Source: an uncultured Allomuricauda sp.
GTDB lineage: Bacteria; Bacteroidota; Bacteroidia; Flavobacteriales; Flavobacteriaceae
Assembly: GCA_937911965.1 (NCBI GenBank)
Contig: CALDPL010000228.1
Location: 1-13,329 of the forward strand
Direction: 5' to 3'
DNA length: 13,329 nucleotides
In this document: one piece after another, positions 7,296-13,138 of the stretch
How positions within the stretch are numbered: position 1 is the first letter of the stretch
Layout of the letters: each line of letters starts with the position of its first letter
Translations under genes and position numbers: made by a program
Notes under the pieces: model-generated
The model's input: only the letters and a program-made list of their open reading frames with translations
Told to the model about the DNA's origin: nothing
Database searches by the model: none

Positions 7296-7307
7296 ATTGG
7301 GCCCAAT
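7296..7307. promoter_or_regulatory. Perfect 12-bp palindrome ATTGGGCCCAAT
   Basis: This perfect palindrome sits immediately upstream of the MarR gene's candidate -7 box, where a repressor would block RNA polymerase. It is a plausible autoregulatory operator. GC-rich six-base cores such as GGGCCC are fairly frequent here, so the assignment is tentative. Confidence 0.4.
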
Positions 7308-7315
7308 ATGTTCCC

Positions 7316-7338
7316 TTGGCAACCCCCAGGGTTTCCAA
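7316..7338. promoter_or_regulatory. 23-bp imperfect inverted repeat TTGGcAACCC-N3-GGGTTtCCAA
   Basis: Two 10-base arms, TTGGCAACCC and GGGTTTCCAA, pair at 9 of 10 positions around the 3-base spacer CCA. It lies near the middle of the gap between the MarR gene and the dioxygenase gene. As DNA it could be an operator for a dimer; as RNA it would form a hairpin. No T tract follows on either strand, so a terminator is unlikely. Confidence 0.5.
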
Positions 7339-7346
7339 AGTTGGAA
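7333..7346. promoter_or_regulatory. 14-bp inverted repeat TTCCAA-AG-TTGGAA
   Basis: This repeat has perfect 6-base arms with a 2-base spacer and shares its left arm with the right arm of the preceding 23-bp inverted repeat. The TTGG/CCAA words recur throughout 7298-7344, suggesting a compound binding site. Confidence 0.4.
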
Positions 7347-7364
7347 TTTTAACGAAGTTGAGCC

Positions 7365-7393
7365 TTGTCGTAAGCTAAAAATACATAATTTTG
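7365..7393 (+). promoter_or_regulatory. Bacteroidota-type promoter for the tyrosine degradation operon
   Basis: TTG at 7365-7367 (-33) is followed after 18 bp by TAATTTTG at 7386-7393 (-7), a perfect match to TAnnTTTG with spacing inside the known 17-23 bp range. Transcription would start near 7400, giving an untranslated leader of roughly 40 bases before the dioxygenase ATG at 7438. It is the best-formed promoter I can see in the window. Confidence 0.6.
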
Positions 7394-7408
7394 TTGTGCA
7401 TGCAACAA
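7391..7408. promoter_or_regulatory. Candidate MarR operator TTGTTG-N6-CAACAA
   Basis: This inverted repeat has perfect 6-base arms around TGCATG, 18 bp in all. Size and TTG...CAA ends fit MarR-family sites. It overlaps the last three bases of the -7 box and the predicted start of transcription, the position expected for a repressor site. Binding by the adjacent MarR protein is inference. Confidence 0.55.
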
Positions 7409-7437
7409 TATTCAGAAACAATAAAATTACCGGTACT

Positions 7438-8574
7438 ATGACAACTTCGACACTTCCCACTAAAAAAGGGGCCGCCCAACAGGATTTTATGCCCATCCTG
7501 GGCACCGACCATATCGAATTCTATGTGGGCAATTCCAAGCAGGCCGCACATTTCTACAAGACCGCCTTCGGCTTCCAGTCCCTGGCCATGGCCGGCCTGG
7601 AAACCGGGCTGAAGGACCGCGAAAGCTATGTGGTGGTCCAGGACAAGATCCGATTGGTGCTCACCTCCCCCCTGAAGAGCGGCACGGCCATAGGGGAACA
7701 TATAGACAAACACGGGGATGGGGTCAAGGTGATCGCCCTTTGGGTGGAGGATGCCACAGAGGCCTACCATGCCGCCATGGACCGCGGGGCCAAGTCCTAT
7801 TTGGAACCCACCCAGGAAGAGGATGCCCAGGGAAAAGTGGTGAGATCGGGCATATACACCTATGGGGAAACGGTGCATGTCTTTGTGGAACGCAAGGCTT
7901 ACAAGGGCGTCTTTCTCCCCGGCTTCAAAAAATGGGAGACCCCCGATTACAACCCCCCTTCCACCGGCCTGAAATACGTGGACCATATGGTGGGCAATGT
8001 GGGGTGGAACCAGATGGACCGCTGGGTCGGCTTCTACGAAAAGGTCATGGGTTTTCGGAACATCCTCTCCTTTGACGACAACGACATTTCCACAGAATAT
8101 ACCGCCCTGATGAGCAAGGTCATGAGCAATGGCAATGGCCGGATCAAATTTCCGATCAACGAACCTGCGGAGGGCAAGAAAAAATCCCAGGTGGAGGAAT
8201 ACCTGGATTTTTACGAAGGGGAGGGCGTACAACATATCGCAGTGGCCACCGATGACATCATTGCCACGGTTCGGGACCTGAAAAGCCGAGGGGTGGAATT
8301 CCTGAAGGTCCCCCCTTCCTACTACGAGGCCGTCGGCAAGCGCGTCGGAAAAATCGATGAGGACATCGCCCCCTTGCAGGAGCTCGGCATCTTGGTCGAT
8401 CGGGACGACGAGGGTTATCTGTTGCAGATCTTCACCAAACCGGTGGAGCCCAGGCCCACGGTCTTTTTTGAAATCATCCAGAGAAAAGGTGCACAATCCT
8501 TTGGAAAAGGTAACTTTAAGGCACTGTTCGAAGCCATAGAGCGGGAACAGGAGATCAGGGGCACCCTACATTGA
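7438..8574 (+). CDS. hpd: 4-hydroxyphenylpyruvate dioxygenase
   Basis: The 378-residue enzyme converts 4-hydroxyphenylpyruvate and oxygen to homogentisate and CO2 using Fe(II) in the cytoplasm. It has the two vicinal-oxygen-chelate halves. The N-terminal half begins at GTDHIEFYVGNSKQAAHFY (22-40). The C-terminal catalytic half begins at KYVDHMVGNV (179-188). The three iron ligands are present as H183 in VDHMV, H266 in VQHIAVATDDI, and E345 in FFEIIQRKGA. The C-terminal helix carries GKGNFKALFEAIEREQEIRG (356-375), typical of the family. The ATG at 7438 is chosen because the preceding open frame covers the promoter and operators and starts only from a TTG. It is the first gene of the operon, with homogentisate dioxygenase 49 bp downstream. 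Control by the divergent MarR gene is likely. Confidence 0.97.
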   Translation: MTTSTLPTKKGAAQQDFMPILGTDHIEFYVGNSKQAAHFYKTAFGFQSLAMAGLETGLKDRESYVVVQDKIRLVLTSPLKSGTAIGEHIDKHGDGVKVIALWVEDATEAYHAAMDRGAKSYLEPTQEEDAQGKVVRSGIYTYGETVHVFVERKAYKGVFLPGFKKWETPDYNPPSTGLKYVDHMVGNVGWNQMDRWVGFYEKVMGFRNILSFDDNDISTEYTALMSKVMSNGNGRIKFPINEPAEGKKKSQVEEYLDFYEGEGVQHIAVATDDIIATVRDLKSRGVEFLKVPPSYYEAVGKRVGKIDEDIAPLQELGILVDRDDEGYLLQIFTKPVEPRPTVFFEIIQRKGAQSFGKGNFKALFEAIEREQEIRGTLH

Positions 8575-8623
8575 CGGTCCGACCGCAGGGATTGCCCGAA
8601 CCATTAACCCTAAATACAGGATT

Positions 8624-9778
8624 ATGCCTATATACCACAGCTTGGGAACGATTCCGCCAAAGCGGCACACCCAATTTGAAAAGCCGGATGGGGGACTCTA
8701 TTACGAACAATTGTTCGGAACCGTGGGCTTCGACGGGATGTCCTCCCTGCTCTATCACATCCACAGGCCCACCCAGGTCAAGGAAATTGGAAAGCCCCTG
8801 GACGTAAGCCCCAAGGTGGGCGTGGAGCGGAACATCACCAGCCGCAAGTTCCTAGGCTTCGACATCGGTCCAAAAGAGGATTATTTGGAGTCCCGGGTAC
8901 CGATCTTGGTGAACTCCGATGTCCATATCGGCCTGGCAGCCCCAAAACGATCGCTCGGCGACTATTTCTATAAGAATGCCGATGCCGATGAACTGCTGTT
9001 CATCCACAGGGGTTCCGGAAGGCTAAAAACCTTTTTGGGGGACATCCCCTTTGAATACGGGGACTATCTGATCATCCCCCGGGGCATGATCTACCAGATC
9101 GAATTCGACTCCACGGACAACCGGATCCTCTATGCGGAATCCTTCCATCCCATTTACACCCCCAAACGCTATAGGAATTGGTTCGGCCAACTCCTGGAAC
9201 ACTCCCCCTATTGCGAACGGGACTATAAACTACCGCAGGATCTAAGGGCCCACGATCAAAAGGGGGACTTTTTGATGAAGGTCAAAAAACAGGGCATGCT
9301 ACCCCAATTGACCTATGCCACACATCCCTTTGACGTGGTGGGCTGGGACGGGTACAACTATCCCTACGGCTTTTCGATCCACAACTTTGAACCGATCACC
9401 GGCAGGATACATCAACCGCCCCCCGTGCACCAGACCTTTGAAACAAGTGCCTTCGTGGTCTGTTCCTTCTGTCCCAGGCTCTACGATTACCACCCGAAAT
9501 CCATCCCGGCCCCCTACAACCATTCCAATATAGATTCCGATGAGGTGATCTATTATGTGGACGGGGACTTCATGAGCCGGGCCAATATAGGGCCGGGCCA
9601 TATCTCCCTGCACCCGGCGGGCATCCCCCACGGGCCGCATCCGGGGACCTATGAGGGCAGTATCGGTAAAAAGGGAACGGAGGAACTGGCCGTGATGATC
9701 GACACCTTCAAACCCTTGATGTTGACCCAAAACGCCCTGGACATCGATGACGGCACCTACTACCGTTCTTGGGTATAG
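8624..9778 (+). CDS. hmgA: Homogentisate 1,2-dioxygenase
   Basis: The 384-residue enzyme opens the homogentisate ring with Fe(II) and oxygen to give maleylacetoacetate. Family marks include RGSGRLKTFLGDIPFEYGDY (129-148), IPRGMIYQIEF (151-161), AESFHP (171-176), HPFDVVGWDGYNYPY (234-248), VCSFCPRLYDYHP (279-291), and the metal region PYNHSNIDSDEVIYY followed by HPAGIPHGPHPG (330-341). The likely iron ligands are H300, E307 and H336. The protein is about 50-60 residues shorter than the human and Pseudomonas enzymes. The His-to-Glu spacing is one residue longer than in the human HRNCMSE motif. The core is nevertheless complete, and a shorter form appears normal for Bacteroidota. The preceding gap of 49 bp has no promoter or terminator signal, so it is probably co-transcribed with hpd. 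Confidence 0.95.
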   Translation: MPIYHSLGTIPPKRHTQFEKPDGGLYYEQLFGTVGFDGMSSLLYHIHRPTQVKEIGKPLDVSPKVGVERNITSRKFLGFDIGPKEDYLESRVPILVNSDVHIGLAAPKRSLGDYFYKNADADELLFIHRGSGRLKTFLGDIPFEYGDYLIIPRGMIYQIEFDSTDNRILYAESFHPIYTPKRYRNWFGQLLEHSPYCERDYKLPQDLRAHDQKGDFLMKVKKQGMLPQLTYATHPFDVVGWDGYNYPYGFSIHNFEPITGRIHQPPPVHQTFETSAFVVCSFCPRLYDYHPKSIPAPYNHSNIDSDEVIYYVDGDFMSRANIGPGHISLHPAGIPHGPHPGTYEGSIGKKGTEELAVMIDTFKPLMLTQNALDIDDGTYYRSWV

Positions 9779-9828
9779 AGCGCGTGGCCCAGTCCAGAAC
9801 CGATGGGGATCGAATTGAAAATCCTCCT

Positions 9829-9836
9829 TAAATTTG
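9829..9836 (+). promoter_or_regulatory. Possible internal promoter -7 box ahead of the fumarylacetoacetase gene
   Basis: TAAATTTG matches TAnnTTTG perfectly and lies 53 bp before the fumarylacetoacetase ATG, in the largest gap inside the cluster (111 bp). The nearest upstream TTG (9815-9817) is only 11 bp away, too close, so the -33 element is missing. A small CCCC-TTA-GGGG hairpin follows at 9845-9855. An internal start is possible but unproven. Confidence 0.3.
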
Positions 9837-9889
9837 TAAATACGCCCCTTAGGGGGAGTTCCAGGCCCTTGGCCCAAAAAACCTGAACA

Positions 9890-11110
9890 ATGATCATAGA
9901 CATTCCCGAAAATTCGGATTTTTCAATACACAACATCCCTTTTGGGATATTTTCCACCCCGGATCGGACCCCCAGGGTGGGGGTTGCCGTGGGCGACCAT
10001 ATCCTGGACCTGGTCGAATTGGCACATTTGGATGTCTTTGAATTCAATACCGCCGTATTGGATCGGGACAGCCTCAACGATTTCATCGCCCTGGGCAAGG
10101 AAATCACCAAACGGACACGCAAAAAGATCCAACATTGGATCTATGACGACCATTCCATCCTCGCCGGAAAGCCCGAGCTCTTTGTACACCGTTCGAAGGC
10201 ACAAATGCACATGCCCATCAAGGTGGGGGACTATACGGATTTCTACTCCAGTGAGGAACACGCCACCAATGTGGGAAGGATGTTCCGGGATCCCGAGCAT
10301 GCCCTGCTGCCCAATTGGAAACACTTGCCGGTGGCCTACCACGGTAGGGCGAGTTCCATTGTCCCCAGCGAGACCCCGATCCACCGGCCCAAGGGGCAGA
10401 CCCTGGAGCAGGGGGCGGAAAAGCCCTCCTTCGGCCCGACCAAGCGGTTGGACTTCGAACTGGAAATGGGCTTTATCATAGGCAAGGGGACCCAACTCGG
10501 CCAAAGTGTGTCCACCCAGGAGGCCGAGGACCACATCTTTGGATTGGTCCTTTTCAACGATTGGTCGGCCCGTGACATCCAAAAATGGGAATACGTTCCC
10601 CTGGGGCCGTTCCTAGCCAAGAACTTTGCCTCCTCCATCTCCCCTTGGGTGGTCACCCTGGAAGCCCTGGAACCCTGCCGGTGCCCGGGTCCCGTCCAAG
10701 ACCCCGAGGTACTGCCCTACCTCCAATGCACCGGGAACAGCAATTTCGACATCCAACTCGAGGTGGGAATCAGCCCTGAGGGCAGTACCGAAAGCACCGT
10801 CTGCCACAGCAATTTCAAACATATGTACTGGAACATGCGCCAGCAATTGGCCCACCATACCGGCAACGGATGCAACATCAGGGTGGGCGACCTTTTGGCC
10901 TCCGGTACCATTTCCGGGAAGGAGGAAGGTTCCTTCGGTTCCATGCTGGAATTGGCCTGGATGGGGACCAAACCCTTGAAGATGAAGGACGGCAGCCAGC
11001 GGAAGTTCATCCATGACGGGGACCTTGTCACCCTAAGGGGCCATGCCCAAAAAGACGATATCCGGGTCGGTTTCGGGGAAGTGGCCACCCGGATATTGCC
11101 CGCAACCTGA
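9890..11110 (+). CDS. fahA: Fumarylacetoacetase
   Basis: The 406-residue enzyme hydrolyses fumarylacetoacetate to fumarate and acetoacetate, the last step of tyrosine breakdown. It aligns along its length with the mammalian enzyme (about 419 residues). The N-terminal SH3-like part (about 1-105) has FGIFSTPDRTPRVGVAVGD. The catalytic domain carries GDYTDFYSSEEHATNVGRMF (113-132) with D117 and the catalytic H124, ELEMGFIIG with E190 and E192, and NDWSARDIQKWEYVPLGPFL (223-242) with D224. D117, E190, E192 and D224 correspond to the calcium ligands of mouse FAH. LLASGTISGKE (335-345) and FGSMLELAW (349-357) complete the active-site region. Nothing is missing. It follows homogentisate dioxygenase by 111 bp and precedes the flavin-reductase-like gene by 36 bp. 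Confidence 0.97.
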   Translation: MIIDIPENSDFSIHNIPFGIFSTPDRTPRVGVAVGDHILDLVELAHLDVFEFNTAVLDRDSLNDFIALGKEITKRTRKKIQHWIYDDHSILAGKPELFVHRSKAQMHMPIKVGDYTDFYSSEEHATNVGRMFRDPEHALLPNWKHLPVAYHGRASSIVPSETPIHRPKGQTLEQGAEKPSFGPTKRLDFELEMGFIIGKGTQLGQSVSTQEAEDHIFGLVLFNDWSARDIQKWEYVPLGPFLAKNFASSISPWVVTLEALEPCRCPGPVQDPEVLPYLQCTGNSNFDIQLEVGISPEGSTESTVCHSNFKHMYWNMRQQLAHHTGNGCNIRVGDLLASGTISGKEEGSFGSMLELAWMGTKPLKMKDGSQRKFIHDGDLVTLRGHAQKDDIRVGFGEVATRILPAT

Positions 11111-11146
11111 TTTCCCTTTAAAAACCATTTAAACATCCATTCAAAA

Positions 11147-12016
11147 ATGATCGAAACCCTAGATCCAACCCAGGTCAGCCAAAGGGAGCTGCACAGCGTC
11201 ATCCTGAGCGCCGTGGCACCAAGGCCCATCTGCTTTGCCTCCACGGTGGACAAAGACGGAAGGGTGAACCTGAGCCCTTTCAGCTTTTTCAATATTTTTA
11301 GTACGGACCCCCCGATCATGATATTTTCCCCTGCGAGAAGCGGAAGGGACAACAGCCTGAAACACACCCATGAGAATGTACTCGAGGTACCGGAGGTGGT
11401 CATAAACGCGGTCAATTATCCCATGGTGGAACAGATGTCCCTGACCAGTACCCGTTATGAAAAAGGGGTGAACGAATTTGAAAAGGCCGGCTTCACCCAG
11501 GTCCCCAGCCATCGGGTACGCCCCCCAAGGGTAGCGGAATCCCCGGTGTCCATCGAGTGCACTGTGGACAAGGTGATGGAACTCTCAAAACGTCCGGGGG
11601 CCGGCAACCTGATCTTTGCCAAGGTGGAACTGGTCCATGTCAATACCGATTATTTCACCAATGGGGTGCTGGACACGGAAAAACTGGATCTTGTCGGCCG
11701 CATGGGGGAAAACTGGTACATCCGGGCCATACGGGAATCCCTGTTCGAGATCCCAAAGCCCTTGGGAGGCCGGGGAATGGGGGTGGATGCGCTGCCCAAG
11801 GGCATTCGACAGAGCAGGATCCTTACCGGGAACAACCTGGGGCGTCTGGGCAACTTGGAGACCCTCCCCACCGCCGCAGAGGTCGAGAAGATCGTCAGGG
11901 AGCAGGGAATCGGGGAGCTCACTGGGGAGCAGCTCCACCTGGAGGCCCAACGCATCCTGGAAGAAGGTGACGTCCATAGGGCCATGGCCTATTTACTCTA
12001 TGCCGAAAGCCTATAG
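11147..12016 (+). CDS. Flavin reductase-like, FMN-binding split-barrel protein
   Basis: The first 200 or so residues of this 289-residue protein form a flavin-reductase-like split barrel (PF01613). The phosphate and flavin-binding region is APRPICFASTVDKDGRVNLS (24-43), followed by PFSFFNIFSTDPPIMIFSP (44-62). KHTHENVLEVPEVVINAVN (72-90) and the SLTSTRYEKGVNEFEKAGF segment (98-116) are typical of the same family. Residues from about 205 to 289 form an extension outside the usual domain, rich in charged and helical sequence, with no family I recognise. The gene is embedded between fumarylacetoacetase and the aminotransferase, only 6 bp before the latter, so it is almost certainly part of the tyrosine pathway operon. 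Its reaction is not known to me: it could supply reduced flavin, act as an FMN-dependent oxidoreductase, or fill the missing isomerase step. The last two are speculation. Confidence 0.85.
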   Translation: MIETLDPTQVSQRELHSVILSAVAPRPICFASTVDKDGRVNLSPFSFFNIFSTDPPIMIFSPARSGRDNSLKHTHENVLEVPEVVINAVNYPMVEQMSLTSTRYEKGVNEFEKAGFTQVPSHRVRPPRVAESPVSIECTVDKVMELSKRPGAGNLIFAKVELVHVNTDYFTNGVLDTEKLDLVGRMGENWYIRAIRESLFEIPKPLGGRGMGVDALPKGIRQSRILTGNNLGRLGNLETLPTAAEVEKIVREQGIGELTGEQLHLEAQRILEEGDVHRAMAYLLYAESL

Positions 12017-12022
12017 GAACCC

Positions 12023-13138
12023 ATGAAGAAAAATATCGAATCCATATTCAAGGCCCATCTACAGCCCAAGGAAATCTACAAGGGAGGGAGCAATCGGCCG
12101 CTGTCGGACAAAAAAATCCACAAGCTGTCCTCCAATGAAAACCCTTTGGGCCCCTCCCCAAAGGCCGTGGAAGCCATAAAAGCCTGCCTGGATCGGATCG
12201 ACAGCTATCCGGACCAGACCGATATCAGGCTCCGAGAGGCCCTGTCCCGTGATTTTGGGGGTGCCCTGGACCCAGATCGGTTCATCACGGGCAACAGCGG
12301 TTCCGAAATCCTGGACCTCTTGATCCGTGCCTTCCTGAACGAAGGGGACCAGATCATCATGTCCAACCCCTGCTTCCTCCCCTATGCCGTCTTTTCGAGA
12401 TGGTACGGGGGGCAGCCCGTGGATGTTCCCCTGAAGGGCCCGGATTTCGAACTGGACGTGGATGGGATCTTGGGGGCCATCACCGATCGGACCAAGATCA
12501 TCTTTCTCTGCAGTCCCAACAACCCCAGCGGGACCTATATTCCCAAAGCCGTTCTGGACCGCTTTATGGAGGCCGTCCCCGGGAACATCCTGATCGTATT
12601 TGACGAAGTGTACCGCCACTTTGCCACGGCAAGGGACTATGTCAACGCCCTGCCCTATGTGGAACAGGGTTGCAATGTATTGGGACTGAACAGCTTTTCC
12701 AAGACCTACGGCCTGGCGGGACAGCGTATTGGCTACGCCTACACCACCCCCGAGATCGCCCGTTACCTTCGATTGATCCACAAACCCTTTCTGTTGCCCC
12801 AGACCTCCATCGAGGCGGGCATTGCGGCCCTGGGCGATACCGAATTCGTACAACGCACCGTGGACACCGTCTTGCACGGCCGGGAATACCTCACCAAGGA
12901 ATTCACCGCCCTGGACATTCCCTATTGGCCCAGTCAGGCCAACTTCCTGATGATCGACCCTCCCCTACCCGAATTGGAATTCGCGGATCGTTTGATGGAG
13001 GAGGGAATCATGGTCCGAGGGGTCTCCCAGTTCGGGGCCCCGGGAAAGGTCAGGATCTCCATAGGGGATTCCCGGGCCAATACCGATTTGGTCAGGGCCT
13101 TGAAAAAAATCAGGTCCGAACAGCGGATCAAAGGATGA
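12023..13138 (+). CDS. Class I/II PLP-dependent aminotransferase, HisC-like
   Basis: The 371-residue protein is a fold-type I aminotransferase closest in appearance to histidinol-phosphate aminotransferase. It shows KLSSNENPLGPSPKA (34-48), YPD at 62-64, GNSGSEILDLL at 90-100, SPNNPSGT (164-171), FDEVYRHF with D194 and Y197 contacting the cofactor, the lysine SFSKTYGLAGQRIGYA with K227 forming the Schiff base, R235, and the substrate-carboxylate arginine R344 in KVRISIGD. HisC-like enzymes often accept aromatic amino acids. Because this one closes a tyrosine degradation cluster, just 6 bp after the flavin-reductase-like gene, it may convert tyrosine to 4-hydroxyphenylpyruvate; that role is inferred from context. 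An automatic hisC label would probably be misleading. AGGA (12015-12018) lies 4 bp before the ATG. Its end overlaps the convergent DUF5916-type gene by 11 bp. Confidence 0.9.
   Translation: MKKNIESIFKAHLQPKEIYKGGSNRPLSDKKIHKLSSNENPLGPSPKAVEAIKACLDRIDSYPDQTDIRLREALSRDFGGALDPDRFITGNSGSEILDLLIRAFLNEGDQIIMSNPCFLPYAVFSRWYGGQPVDVPLKGPDFELDVDGILGAITDRTKIIFLCSPNNPSGTYIPKAVLDRFMEAVPGNILIVFDEVYRHFATARDYVNALPYVEQGCNVLGLNSFSKTYGLAGQRIGYAYTTPEIARYLRLIHKPFLLPQTSIEAGIAALGDTEFVQRTVDTVLHGREYLTKEFTALDIPYWPSQANFLMIDPPLPELEFADRLMEEGIMVRGVSQFGAPGKVRISIGDSRANTDLVRALKKIRSEQRIKG

Noticed and set aside
7268..7306. Extra 13 residues at the start of the MarR protein
   Set aside because: The start would be TTG inside a palindrome and upstream of the likely -7 box; MarR proteins normally have the length obtained from the ATG at 7267.
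7297..7437. Longer N-terminus for 4-hydroxyphenylpyruvate dioxygenase
   Set aside because: It would start from a TTG and run through the palindromes, promoter and operator; the residues do not match the family.
9845..9880. CCCC-TTA-GGGG and GGCC-CTT-GGCC as a terminator after homogentisate dioxygenase
   Set aside because: Stems are only 4 bp and are followed by G or A runs rather than T on the plus strand.
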